Source: CALBPI01 sp038531945
Lineage (GTDB): Bacteria > Pseudomonadota > Gammaproteobacteria > Steroidobacterales > Woeseiaceae
NCBI GenBank assembly: GCA_038531945.1
Contig: JBCBBH010000004.1
Span: 124,001-188,000, forward strand
Length of the DNA: 64,000 nt
Direction: 5' to 3'
The notes below the pieces were generated by a model. It had not been told where the DNA came from. It searched no databases and saw only the letters and a list, made by a program, of their open reading frames with translations. Made by a program: the position numbers and the translations under genes. Below, piece after piece: positions 31,971 through 41,259 of the stretch; position 1 is the stretch's first letter; every line of letters begins with the position of its first letter.

Positions 31971-33381
31971 ACTCCTCCCGCTTGGCATCCTCATAGTCTG
32001 TAGCGGTTGCGCTGGCAACGCACTTATTAAAGAGCCGGCTGAGCTTATTGTGTATGGTGATCATGTTGTATCCATGGTGCCAGGTGAGTTGCCGTTGACC
32101 GACGGTGCTGTCGCAATTCGCGACGGACGAATCGTGGCTGTCGGCAAACGCGATGAGATCGAGCGCCGATTCTCACCGGCGGCTACGATCTCCGGTCGTA
32201 ACAAAATCGTGATGCCGGGGCTAGTGAACGGTCACACGCATGCTGCCATGACGTTGCTACGCGGCGTCGCAGACGATCTCGACTTGATGGACTGGTTGAC
32301 CAACTACATCTTCCCTGCGGAAGTCGATCTCGTCGACGAAGACTTCGTCCGCACGGGTACACAATTGGCATGTTGGGAGATGATCGAATCCGGCACGACC
32401 AGTTTTGTCGACATGTACTATTTCCCGGACGCGGTTGCGGAGACCGTCGTGGACTGCGGCCTGCGCGCCGTTGTTGCGCCGTCGGTGATCGAGCAAGTCG
32501 CACCCGATGCACCGGATGGTGAGTCGTCGCTACGTCAGGCAGTTGATTTCATTGAACGCTGGCGAAACAAATCGGACCTGGTGATACCAGCACTGGGCGC
32601 GCATTCGGTCTACACAATCAGCGAAGTCGGATTGCGCCGGATTGCCGACGCCGCGCAATCGGTAGACGCACCCGTCGCGATCCACGTTAGTGAGTCCTTG
32701 AATGAGATCTCGATAACTTCGGAACGGTACGGCGCAACGCCCGTCGACGTACTTGAGATGACCGGCATTCTGAAGCAACCGGTCATCGCGGCACACGTCG
32801 TCCACCCAAGCGAATCGGATATCGCCAAGCTGGCCCGGCACAACACTGGCGCAATACACAACCCAACTTCGAACATGAAACTCGCTTCCGGGTTGTCACC
32901 CGTGGCAAAGCTCAGGTCGGGTAATGTTGCCGTCGGTCTTGGCACAGACGGTCCTGCGAGCAACAACGATCTGGATATGTGGGAGGAAATCCGACTCGCG
33001 AGTTTGTTGGCAAAAGGTGATGCACTGGACCCGAAAGCGCTTCCGGCGGTCGACGTTTTGGCGATGGCGACTCGCGATGGCGCCGTTGCAATCGGTTTGG
33101 GTGATGAGGTAGGTCAACTGGCCCCCGGGCTGCGTGCTGACTTGATTCAAATCGACTTCTCCGAGGTGCGCCATGCACCGCTCTACAACGTGATTTCACA
33201 TCTTGTCTATGTGGCGGACAGCACCGATGTCGTGACGACAATCGTCGGTGGGCGTGTGCTGATGCGCGACCGATCCATTGTGACAATCGATGAAGCGAAT
33301 CTACGGGCTAAGGTGCGTCGCTGGAACGGACGCATCGCCCGTCGATTGAAGCTACCGATCTACGAGCCAAGAAACGATTGA
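31954..33381 (+). CDS. Lipoprotein amidohydrolase (MTA/SAH deaminase-like)
   Basis: This 475-aa TRZ/ATZ-type amidohydrolase is preceded by a lipoprotein signal (RLLPLGILIVCSGCAG). Metal and catalytic motifs are MPGLVNGHTHAAMTLLRGVA (HxH), ALGAHSVYTI, AIHVSESLNEI (H then E), IAAHVVH and GLGTDGPASNNDLDMW. The last is diagnostic of S-adenosylhomocysteine/5'-methylthioadenosine/adenosine deaminases. Known members are mostly cytosolic, so an envelope-anchored form is unusual. In this salvage cluster, deamination of periplasmic adenosine-type nucleosides before uptake is a reasonable inference. ATG 31954 is used because earlier codons lie within the cupin gene and lack the signal. Confidence 0.85.
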   Translation: MNLWNRLLPLGILIVCSGCAGNALIKEPAELIVYGDHVVSMVPGELPLTDGAVAIRDGRIVAVGKRDEIERRFSPAATISGRNKIVMPGLVNGHTHAAMTLLRGVADDLDLMDWLTNYIFPAEVDLVDEDFVRTGTQLACWEMIESGTTSFVDMYYFPDAVAETVVDCGLRAVVAPSVIEQVAPDAPDGESSLRQAVDFIERWRNKSDLVIPALGAHSVYTISEVGLRRIADAAQSVDAPVAIHVSESLNEISITSERYGATPVDVLEMTGILKQPVIAAHVVHPSESDIAKLARHNTGAIHNPTSNMKLASGLSPVAKLRSGNVAVGLGTDGPASNNDLDMWEEIRLASLLAKGDALDPKALPAVDVLAMATRDGAVAIGLGDEVGQLAPGLRADLIQIDFSEVRHAPLYNVISHLVYVADSTDVVTTIVGGRVLMRDRSIVTIDEANLRAKVRRWNGRIARRLKLPIYEPRND

Positions 33382-34577
33382 CCATGCCCTAGTGGTGAGA
33401 GCCCGAAGTGCGCGGCAAGGCTTTGCCCAATGTCGGCGAAACTCTCCCGCCGTCCGAGGCTGCCGGCGGCAACGGTATCACCGGCGACCAACACCGGGAT
33501 GTACTCTCGAGTGTGATCGGAGCCAGGCCACGTCGGATCGCAGCCATGGTCAGCACACAGAATCAAAACGTCTGTTTCTCGCATTGCACCCCGGATTTCT
33601 GGAAGCTGTCGGTCGAACGCTTCGAGCGCATCGGCGTAGCCACCGGGGTCACGACGATGTCCGTACAACATGTCGAAATCGACAAGATTGGTGAACACGA
33701 GAGTCTGATCATCGACCGCATGCATGGCATCCACTGTGGCACCGACCAATGCATCATTGCCATTTGCCTTGATCTTCTCCGTGATTCCACGGTGCGCAAA
33801 AATATCGGCAATCTTGCCGACACTGATCACTGACCCGCCGCGCTCACACAACACGTCCAGCAACGTAGGCGCATGCGGCGGCGTGGTCAGATCACGACGA
33901 TTGCCAGTACGCGTAAACGAATCCGCAGACTCGCCGACGAACGGGCGTGCGATAACCCGACCGATTTGATACTCGTCGACCAACTCGCGAGCAACATCAC
34001 AGAGCGACAACAACCGGTCGAGCCCAAAATGCGATTCGTGAGCTGCAACCTGGAATACGCTGTCTGCAGACGTGTACACGATAGGCTTCCCGGATTCGCA
34101 GTGTGCCTCACCAAGACGTTGAATAATCTCCGTGCCACTGGCATGACAGTTGCCCAGAAAACCAGGAACACCCGTCCGTCTCGCCAGCGTATCCAGAAGT
34201 TCCGCCGGGAATGTGTTTTCCCGGTCGGTGAAATATCCCCAATCGAACATCACCGGACAACCTGCCATTTCCCAGTGTCCCGAGGGCGTATCTTTGCCAC
34301 TGGACTGCTCGGCCGCGCATCCCCAGGCCGCATCGGGTTTTAGGGTCAGCTCGCCATCGGGCCACTCGCCACATGCCAGTTCTGCGGCATGCATCAACCC
34401 CATCTGAGAGAGATTCGGCAATGTCAAAGGCTGCTCTCGCAAACCCGCGCTGTATTGTTCGCGGCACCATCGTGCGATCGCGCCCAGCGTATTCGCGCCC
34501 GTATCGCCAAAACGCGCCGCGTCAGGTGTAGCACCAATGCCAAACGAATCCATCACAATAATTATCGCTCGCCCCAT
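33360..34577 (-). CDS. deoB: Phosphopentomutase DeoB
   Basis: This 405-aa alkaline-phosphatase-superfamily enzyme interconverts (deoxy)ribose 1-phosphate and 5-phosphate. Mn-binding motifs are IIVMDSFGIGATPDAARFGD at the N-terminus and LILCADHGCDPTWPGSDHTR with YIPVLV near the C-terminus. KDTPSGHWEMAG carries the phosphorylated threonine. Lengths and order match E. coli DeoB (407 aa). It overlaps the 3' end of the convergent amidohydrolase gene by 22 bp. It completes the catabolic arm of the salvage cluster by turning DeoD products into central metabolites. Confidence 0.97.
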   Translation of the reverse strand: MGRAIIIVMDSFGIGATPDAARFGDTGANTLGAIARWCREQYSAGLREQPLTLPNLSQMGLMHAAELACGEWPDGELTLKPDAAWGCAAEQSSGKDTPSGHWEMAGCPVMFDWGYFTDRENTFPAELLDTLARRTGVPGFLGNCHASGTEIIQRLGEAHCESGKPIVYTSADSVFQVAAHESHFGLDRLLSLCDVARELVDEYQIGRVIARPFVGESADSFTRTGNRRDLTTPPHAPTLLDVLCERGGSVISVGKIADIFAHRGITEKIKANGNDALVGATVDAMHAVDDQTLVFTNLVDFDMLYGHRRDPGGYADALEAFDRQLPEIRGAMRETDVLILCADHGCDPTWPGSDHTREYIPVLVAGDTVAAGSLGRRESFADIGQSLAAHFGLSPLGHGQSFLGS

Positions 34578-34667
34578 GCGCTGTCTCTCTACTGCTATCG
34601 CCGTCGGCTACCGCACGTCATAATAGCGGTTTACGGCAATAACCTCACGACCCCGGAGCGCACTCCC

Positions 34668-35912
34668 ATGCCGAGAAAAAGAGAGTTTGATGTCATCGTC
34701 TGGGGCGCCACCGGGTTCACCGGTCGTCTTGTCGCAGCGCATCTCGCTGCCACGCAGCACTTACGCGATGACTTCGTTTGGGCGATTGGCGGTCGTGATG
34801 CTGACAAACTGAACCAGGTTGCAGACTCACTCGCCAACGGTTCGCAGCGACCCGCGATAGTGACCGGCGATGCGACCGACGTCGATGATATGCAGGCGCT
34901 CGCCCGTCGCACTCGCGTCGTAGCCTCAACGGTGGGCCCGTATACACGCTACGGCGGTGGATTGGTAGCCGCTTGCGCGAGGTCGGGAACAAACTACTGC
35001 GACCTCGCCGGCGAGGTGCCATGGGTCCGGCGCATGATCGACGCGCACCAAAAAACTGCGCAAGAATCGGGCGCGATTCTGGTTCCTTGTAGCGGGTTCG
35101 ACTCCGTACCATCCGACCTCGGAACGTATTTCTTACAGCAAACTTGCCAGTCCGTGTTTGGCGCGCCGGCGCAACGCGTCCATTTTTTGCTTCGAAAAGC
35201 GGACGGTGGCGTGAGCGGCGGTACCGTCACAAGCATGCTGGAGATTGCCAGAGAGGCGCAGACTAGCGCACGCACCCGCCAGCTGCTCCGCGACCCCTAC
35301 TCGTTGAACCCACGTGGCACGTCCGGAAAAGACCGGGCGGAGTCTCTTGGGTTTGGGCGCGACGAACTTACAGGCGAGTGGGTAGCACCCTTCTTGATGG
35401 CCGCGATCAATACGCGTGTGGTACGTCGCAGCGCCGCCTTATTAGAAGACCTCTACGGTCACGACTTTCGCTATTCAGAATTTGTAACGACCGGAAACGG
35501 CGCCGCTGCGGCGATCAAGGCGGCCGCAATTAGCGGCGCCATGGCCAGTCTGTTTGCCGGCGCAGCGCTGCCGCCAACAAGGGCACTGATCGCAAAAGTC
35601 CTCCCCAAACCCGGTGAGGGACCGGACGACAAAGCACGCAACGATGGCTGTTTTGTCATTGATCTCGTTGGACTGACCGAAGCCGGTGAATCCATTACAG
35701 TCCGTGTTACAGGCGATCGCGACCCCGGCTACGGAGCCACCAGCCGCATGCTTGGAGAAACCGCCTATCTCCTCAGTCAGCGTCGGTCGACTCGCGAGGT
35801 CAAACCGGGTTTCAGCACCCCCGCTGCAGCTGGCGGTCAGTTTTTAATCGATGCGCTTGAACAACATGGCGGCATGAGGTTCGTTACCCGAGCCCATTCC
35901 CCTGCCGGGTGA
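34668..35912 (+). CDS. Saccharopine dehydrogenase-like NAD(P)-binding protein (trans-acting enoyl reductase type)
   Basis: This 414-aa protein has the N-terminal Rossmann motif FDVIVWGATGFTGRLVAAHL, followed by WAIGGRDADKLNQV. Other family blocks are STVGPYTRYGGGLVAACARS, NYCDLAGEVPWVRRMIDAH, and ILVPCSGFDSVPSDLGTYFL. These are shared by saccharopine-dehydrogenase-like proteins and by mycobacterial trans-acting enoyl reductases of lipid synthesis. The substrate is unknown, and true lysine metabolism is unlikely. ATG 34668 with GGAGCG upstream aligns with family starts. It diverges from deoB. Confidence 0.85.
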   Translation: MPRKREFDVIVWGATGFTGRLVAAHLAATQHLRDDFVWAIGGRDADKLNQVADSLANGSQRPAIVTGDATDVDDMQALARRTRVVASTVGPYTRYGGGLVAACARSGTNYCDLAGEVPWVRRMIDAHQKTAQESGAILVPCSGFDSVPSDLGTYFLQQTCQSVFGAPAQRVHFLLRKADGGVSGGTVTSMLEIAREAQTSARTRQLLRDPYSLNPRGTSGKDRAESLGFGRDELTGEWVAPFLMAAINTRVVRRSAALLEDLYGHDFRYSEFVTTGNGAAAAIKAAAISGAMASLFAGAALPPTRALIAKVLPKPGEGPDDKARNDGCFVIDLVGLTEAGESITVRVTGDRDPGYGATSRMLGETAYLLSQRRSTREVKPGFSTPAAAGGQFLIDALEQHGGMRFVTRAHSPAG

Positions 35913-35917
35913 AAATC

Positions 35918-37099
35918 CTAGCCGTTGACCACAGCGTCGGTTAGTTGAGCGCCATCATCAACAATTTGAATCGGACTCTGAACGCCGCCGGTTCGCTCCA
36001 TCTCCTTCAAGTGTTCGGCGACAGCATTGGTTACAACCTGGCCAGCACAGACCAACAGGCTGCCCGTTTTTGACGTCACATCGGACGCAAGCTTCATACC
36101 GACTTCGAGCTCTCGCAACGTCACATCTCGCAGCTGAGGTTCTTCGTCCACTTGCCCGTAATCCTGCAGCAAGCGTGCGAGCAGTCTCGGGTCAAACTCA
36201 CTAGCTCGCGCCTGCAGTTCCTCGGCACGCTCCTCGGCGTCATAGCCTCGCGCCCGCAGACTTTCCTCCACGCCGGCAAGGTAAAGTGCTCGCGATCCCA
36301 CGGGAATCGACTCAGCGCGTAGCGAGTCTTCAGGCCACCCTGCACCTGTGTACTGCTTATGTTGGTAGCGAATGATGTCTGCAACTTCCTCAAGTCGCGG
36401 AATTTGCTCCAGAAGGTCGGCCGCCCTGCCCGCCCCGGCGAAGAACGCGGCTCGCTCGGCCTCGTCCAGCGGCTCGCCGGCGTTGAGCTTTGCCAGCGCA
36501 CTGGGACGTAGTGAAATCGACCCGATACGCGCCAGTCGCGCCGCAGTCCTAATCGCCCATACATCTCTCGCACCCAATTCAGGAATCGCTGCGAGCAATG
36601 ACTCGACCCGATCCAGCGATTGACTTGAACGTCCGAACACATCAGGTCTTGCCAAAGCCAACACATCCGTCAACACCTGGATACTGCCGGTTAAGGTCCC
36701 CTCCAAGAGAGACTTCTCTGCGGTCACCAGAGCATGCTGCTCGAGGCCTTGAGCGACGGCTTGACGCAGTCCTTGCACGTCGCAGGGCTTGGTTAGATAG
36801 CGATAAACCTCCCCGTCATTAACCGCCGAAACCGCAGTTTGCTGATCTGCATTCCCGGTGAGCATCATTCGTACCGCTTCCGGCGCGAGCTGCTTCGCCG
36901 CGCGCAAAAACTCCACGCCATCCATTCCCGGCATGCGCATGTCGGACACAATCAACGCGAACGGCTCGGAGCTGGCAATCGCCGCCAAACCCTCCTCGGG
37001 TCCTACTGCGATCGTCACATCGCAGTCTTTGCGAATGGCACGTTTGATTGCGTCCAGGACGTTCGATTCATCGTCGACAAACAAAACTCGCTTATTCAT
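35918..37099 (-). CDS. Response regulator with degenerate HD-GYP-type output domain
   Basis: This is a 393-aa protein with an N-terminal receiver domain (RVLFVDDES, phosphoacceptor Asp53 in VSDMRMPGMDG, and YLTKPCD). The rest follows the HD-GYP pattern, but the catalytic residues are lost: AARLARIGSISL takes the place of the HDIGK segment, and IIRYQHKQYTGAGWP that of HHE..DGxGYP. It therefore probably does not hydrolyse c-di-GMP and may act by binding. ATG 37099 overlaps the upstream HDOD regulator stop by 4 bp (ATGA). It is the last gene of a three-gene signalling operon. Confidence 0.83.
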   Translation of the reverse strand: MNKRVLFVDDESNVLDAIKRAIRKDCDVTIAVGPEEGLAAIASSEPFALIVSDMRMPGMDGVEFLRAAKQLAPEAVRMMLTGNADQQTAVSAVNDGEVYRYLTKPCDVQGLRQAVAQGLEQHALVTAEKSLLEGTLTGSIQVLTDVLALARPDVFGRSSQSLDRVESLLAAIPELGARDVWAIRTAARLARIGSISLRPSALAKLNAGEPLDEAERAAFFAGAGRAADLLEQIPRLEEVADIIRYQHKQYTGAGWPEDSLRAESIPVGSRALYLAGVEESLRARGYDAEERAEELQARASEFDPRLLARLLQDYGQVDEEPQLRDVTLRELEVGMKLASDVTSKTGSLLVCAGQVVTNAVAEHLKEMERTGGVQSPIQIVDDGAQLTDAVVNG

Positions 37100-38289
37100 G
37101 CTGCGTTCCTTGTATCCAACTGTTTTTGAGCCAGCGCACGCCAATTCGCTAGATTCTCACTGAGATCAAGACCGTCGACCCAGTCCGCAGCGAGAACAAC
37201 CTCGGGGCTTTCGTAGAGCTCATCATGTAGGGCTCTGGCAATATGTACTGCTACCACGGGAGCGAATCCCCTGACATTCGATTTCGCAGGTTCACTCGCA
37301 AACGCGATCGCCTCGATGATGCCGTCGGACAGACCCCAGAGCCCGAGCAGATATGCCCCAACTTCGCCATGGGTGACACCCAGAGCTTCACGTTCATGGT
37401 CTGCACGCGATAGGCCATCATCGCGGCCAGAGTCGATCTTTGCGTAAGCCGCGGGCAGCTCGCTCGACAGGATGAGTTTGCCAAGCTCATGCAACATAGC
37501 GGCTTGGAATGCCTCTTCTACCAGCACACGATTGTCGGTCAAATCCTTTGCGATCAACTTCGCTACCGCCGCAATGCGTTGACCGCGTCGCGTCAAAATT
37601 TCTGCAGACTCCGCGCCGGAGTCTTTCTCGAATACTCGAAACGCCGACTGAGACAAGACCAACGACCGGATGACATCCAGGCCGAGGTACGTCACCGCGT
37701 GTTCGATGGAACTGACACTGCGGCGAAGTCCAAAGAAGGCCGAGTTCACTAGCTGCAAGATTTTGGCGCTCATTGCCATATCGGCGGCAACGATTGAGGC
37801 GACAGAAGCAAGGTCGGGATCTTCCTTTCCCATCTCCTGAGTCAGTGCCGCATACACTGAGGGCACACTCGGCAGTTGACCGATTTCCGACGTCAGACGG
37901 CGTAGCTCATGATTGACCATCAACTCGCGAAGCTGGGCCGTCCGCAGAACGGTCTCTCTCAAAGTGTCGGCATCACAGGGTTTCGCGAGAAACTGGTGCG
38001 CGCAGGAAACCGATCGAATCGTGAGCTCTTGTTCGGAGTGTCCGGACAGTATGATTCTCGCGGTTTCCGGGTAGCGCGTTCGAACTTCGGTCAGAAGATA
38101 GGCGCCGTCATAGTCCGGCATTCGCATATCGCTAACGACAATGTCGACAGGTCGATCCGCCATGATCGCCAGTGCTTCCTGTGCGCCCTCCGCGAACGAC
38201 ATATCCCATTCGTGCCGCAACGGTCGCAGCATTCTGCGCAGGCCGTTGAGGATGTTTGGCTCATCATCAACAAATATCACGCGCATCAT
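37096..38289 (-). CDS. Response regulator with HDOD output domain
   Basis: This is a 397-aa protein. The receiver domain (about residues 1-120) shows RVIFVDDEPNILNGL, Asp54 in VVSDMRMPDYDG and FLAKPCDAD. The HDOD domain (about residues 135-330) shows IGQLPSVPSVYAALTQEM, KILQLVNSAFFGLRRSVSSI, AVTYLGLDVIRSLVLS and AAMLHELGKLIL. HDOD proteins lack the phosphodiesterase residues and act in signalling of motility, biofilm and stress. It overlaps both neighbours by 4 bp, so kinase and both regulators are co-translated and probably form one phosphorelay. Confidence 0.92.
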   Translation of the reverse strand: MMRVIFVDDEPNILNGLRRMLRPLRHEWDMSFAEGAQEALAIMADRPVDIVVSDMRMPDYDGAYLLTEVRTRYPETARIILSGHSEQELTIRSVSCAHQFLAKPCDADTLRETVLRTAQLRELMVNHELRRLTSEIGQLPSVPSVYAALTQEMGKEDPDLASVASIVAADMAMSAKILQLVNSAFFGLRRSVSSIEHAVTYLGLDVIRSLVLSQSAFRVFEKDSGAESAEILTRRGQRIAAVAKLIAKDLTDNRVLVEEAFQAAMLHELGKLILSSELPAAYAKIDSGRDDGLSRADHEREALGVTHGEVGAYLLGLWGLSDGIIEAIAFASEPAKSNVRGFAPVVAVHIARALHDELYESPEVVLAADWVDGLDLSENLANWRALAQKQLDTRNAA

Positions 38290-40277
38290 GCGACAGCCTC
38301 CAATCCGCTATCCGCCTTGCAGCTACGGATCGGCAGTATGATGCGGAACGTCGCGCCCTCGCCCGGTTCACTCTCAAGCAGCAACTGCCCCGCATGCTGT
38401 TCGGTGATAACGCGTCTGGAAATCGCGAGTCCCTGGCCCGTGCCACGACCCACTTCTTTGGTGGTGAAAAATGGGTCAAAGACCTTGCACTGGATACTCT
38501 CAGGAACGCCTGGTCCGTTGTCACTGATTTGAATTTCGACCTTGGTCTCGTCGAGCGTGCGCGTTGTCACCGTGATCTTCCCTCGATCTCGACGTTCGCT
38601 TTGATCGCCAATTGCATGGGCTGCGTTGACCACGATATTCAGCACTACTTGTGCGACCGCTGATGCTATGCAGGAGACTGCAGGCAGGGATTCCTCGAAC
38701 GCCAATTCGACATCCGCGACATACTTGTATTCATTGCGCGCAACAGTAACCGTGCTCTCTACCAGGCGGTTGATATCAGTCGGTTCGGGATTGCCTGACC
38801 CAGGATGCGAGAAATCCTTGAGTGCCAGAACGATCTCGCGAATTTTGCCGATGCCAGCCTTGCCCTGATCCAACGACGCCGGAATTTCCTCCAAAAGGTA
38901 TTCAAGATCCGCAGACTCAATCGCTTCGGATAGTTTGGCGGCAGCTTCAGACGCACTGCTACCTTCGAGCACTGCGTTGAGCAATTTGGACATGGCGTCC
39001 AGTACCGCTTCAAAGTCGACAAAAGATTCCCGCAAGAACGACAAATTGTCGCTCACGTACTGAGCCGGCGTATTGATCTCGTGGGCAATACCCGCGGCAA
39101 GCTCGCCGATAGATTCGAGCTTTTGCGTCAACTGAAGCTGCGCATGTAGCTCATCGCGCTCACGCTGCGCCTCGTTGCGCTCCGAGACGTCAACCAGCAT
39201 TGCGATCATTCCCACTACCATACCGTTGGCATCGATATGCGGTGATGCACTGTACGCACATTCGAGGTCAGCGCGATCCGGGACCGCCAACGAAATTGGA
39301 AAGTCGCGAATCACCTCGCCACGCTGTATTCGACCGGCATTTCTCGCGAACTCGGTTCGATCAGTTGCGTCTCCGAGAAAATTCAAAATGCTTTGCCCGA
39401 CTACCGAGTCGCTCTGCAAACCCATCGTGCGCAGGAACGTTCGATTCGTATCGATGATGCGAGTACGTACGTCGAGACTGACCATCATCACCGGAGAGCT
39501 ATCGTAAATCTCACGCCGATAGTTTTCCGCCTCCATCGCACGTCGCGCTTGCAACTCCAGCTCCGTAATGTCCGTCAGATAGACGTCCATGGCGTTGACC
39601 CCATCAGTGGGATGAGCGCGCGCAAACACGGCGACGTGCAGTGTTTCGCCGGATGGCACTGAAATGATGTGCCGATCACGGTACTCAGGGGTCGTTCGAC
39701 CGCTTGAGCGTTGCAACTGAGCGAGTCCGGACAGCAACCCATTCAGAAATTCATCGGTAACGTCTTGTTCACGAGTCACCCGCAGCAAATTCAGAAGTGC
39801 CCGGTTCGCCCGTGTGACCGACCCGCCCTGGTCAACCGTCAACGCGGCGACAGGCATGTTGTCGTAAAGGTCCTCGTACTGCCGTCGTGCTGTTGAGACA
39901 TGAACTCGCTGATACCGACGAGCAATGCTTCGTTGCAACAGTCGGTGCAAGCTCGGCGTCGTGAGGTGGTTGGGGTCAAATGCATCGTCGGCGCCGGCCA
40001 TCAGCACCTCCGCCATGTGCTGGTCAACATGCGTGCCCGCAACGACGACGGTGAGCGGGGCCGAGCGGTCGACAATGTCGGACAGTGTCCCGTTCAGCAA
40101 CCGACTGATATCAGAGGCAATCAACACAACGCCGTCACAAGGTGAATCCGCCTGCGTGAACTCTTTTAGTGTCAATTTCCGAACGGTATAGCTGCCAGCA
40201 TCGTCGAGTTGCGACTCGAGCGATCGCGCGAGCCGGGAGGCCCCTTCCTCGATCAGCAGTAGTAAGTTTTGAAACAT
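38286..40277 (-). CDS. PAS-domain hybrid-type sensor histidine kinase (cytosolic)
   Basis: This 663-aa kinase has no transmembrane segment. Residues 1-125 resemble a receiver fold lacking the phosphoacceptor (pseudo-receiver, VVVAGTHVDQHMAEVLMAGA). Two PAS domains follow (about 135-245 and 255-370). The phosphorylated His399 is in GELAAGIAHEINTPAQYVSD. The ATPase domain has VVNAAHAIGD (N box), ISDNGPGVPESI (G1) and GTGQGLAISRRV (G2). MFQNLLLLIE at 40277 is the better start, since the frame continues upstream to 40337 without family likeness. It heads the operon with HDOD and HD-GYP-like regulators, its probable targets. A cytosolic signal (redox, ligand or flavin) is likely. Confidence 0.9.
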   Translation of the reverse strand: MFQNLLLLIEEGASRLARSLESQLDDAGSYTVRKLTLKEFTQADSPCDGVVLIASDISRLLNGTLSDIVDRSAPLTVVVAGTHVDQHMAEVLMAGADDAFDPNHLTTPSLHRLLQRSIARRYQRVHVSTARRQYEDLYDNMPVAALTVDQGGSVTRANRALLNLLRVTREQDVTDEFLNGLLSGLAQLQRSSGRTTPEYRDRHIISVPSGETLHVAVFARAHPTDGVNAMDVYLTDITELELQARRAMEAENYRREIYDSSPVMMVSLDVRTRIIDTNRTFLRTMGLQSDSVVGQSILNFLGDATDRTEFARNAGRIQRGEVIRDFPISLAVPDRADLECAYSASPHIDANGMVVGMIAMLVDVSERNEAQRERDELHAQLQLTQKLESIGELAAGIAHEINTPAQYVSDNLSFLRESFVDFEAVLDAMSKLLNAVLEGSSASEAAAKLSEAIESADLEYLLEEIPASLDQGKAGIGKIREIVLALKDFSHPGSGNPEPTDINRLVESTVTVARNEYKYVADVELAFEESLPAVSCIASAVAQVVLNIVVNAAHAIGDQSERRDRGKITVTTRTLDETKVEIQISDNGPGVPESIQCKVFDPFFTTKEVGRGTGQGLAISRRVITEQHAGQLLLESEPGEGATFRIILPIRSCKADSGLEAVA

Positions 40278-40536
40278 GAATACCTTTTGCCTGACCGTTT
40301 GCACCGTCCACTCGCCAGCCAGCCCCGGCCGAATCACTCAACAGGACATTGCTTTTCGCCGTTCCGGGCTAGCGGCTCCCGCCATGAAATGTTTAGCTGA
40401 ATCCGTCGGTCTAATCGGTGTCGTACGTTTGAACGCTTCTGACGCCTTGAAGGCTGGCTTCACGCAAGGTAGTGTCGAAGTCTGCGTGAACAGAGATTGG
40501 TCGACCCGGAGGTGGATTGTGCGAGGATTGAATGCA

Positions 40537-41259
40537 ATGAGGTCACGCAGATTACACACAGCGCTTGCGGGTCTGGCCCTTGCATTCTTGCTTGCAGGCT
40601 GCGGTACGTCGATCAAGGTTCGATCTGCCGTAATGCCGGATGCAGCGGTCGTACAACTGCCGCTGACAGCCGGGATTCGACTCAATGAGTCGGTGACGGA
40701 TTTCTCGTACGAGGAGAAATTGGCTATCGGCGGCACATACTCTATCGACCTCGGCGATGCGTCTGCGACGATGCTCACGACCACCTTTGATGACATGTTC
40801 CAGGACATTGTGCTTCTAGAGGGGGATGAGCCGAGCGGTGCAGCCGACTTGGTGATTGAGCCAACTTTGACAGCACTTGAGTTTGTCGTACCGTCGCAGA
40901 CCATAAGCAGTGACTATGCAATCTGGATGAAATACCAGATAAAGGTCTATGATTCTACTGGAAAATTACAAGCTGATTATCTCATTCCTGCCTATGGGAA
41001 AGCACCCAAGGATTCGATAATGGGCGGCGCGAAAGCCGCGCTGTCGGTCGCTGCGGATCGGGCCCTGCGGGATGCCTCGACCGTTTTGCTGACTCGGTTT
41101 GCTGCCGATGCCAAACTATCGAGCAACCAGCTTCAATCTGTACAACAGGTTGCAGATCAGTCTGAGGCAGCTCGCGACGTCGACGCAGCGCAGCCGAAAC
41201 CGGACTCGCCAGCAACCGAGACGCCGACTGGCAACAACCTGGTGGAGCAATACTTGTGA
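40537..41259 (+). CDS. Lipoprotein of unknown function
   Basis: This is a 240-aa protein with a clear lipoprotein signal (HTALAGLALAFLLAGC). I do not recognise the family. A beta-rich body with LVIEPTLTALEFVVPSQTIS, DYAIWMKYQIKVYD and DYLIPAYGKAPKDSIMGGAK resembles secretin-accessory or LPS-transport-type small lipoproteins in general layout only. A Gln/Ala-rich, low-complexity C-terminus follows. ATG 40537 with AGGA 9 bases upstream fixes the start. Its stop overlaps the next lipoprotein by GTGA, so the two are coupled. The 259-bp region upstream, shared with the divergent kinase operon, contains no gene I could support. Confidence 0.78.
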   Translation: MRSRRLHTALAGLALAFLLAGCGTSIKVRSAVMPDAAVVQLPLTAGIRLNESVTDFSYEEKLAIGGTYSIDLGDASATMLTTTFDDMFQDIVLLEGDEPSGAADLVIEPTLTALEFVVPSQTISSDYAIWMKYQIKVYDSTGKLQADYLIPAYGKAPKDSIMGGAKAALSVAADRALRDASTVLLTRFAADAKLSSNQLQSVQQVADQSEAARDVDAAQPKPDSPATETPTGNNLVEQYL

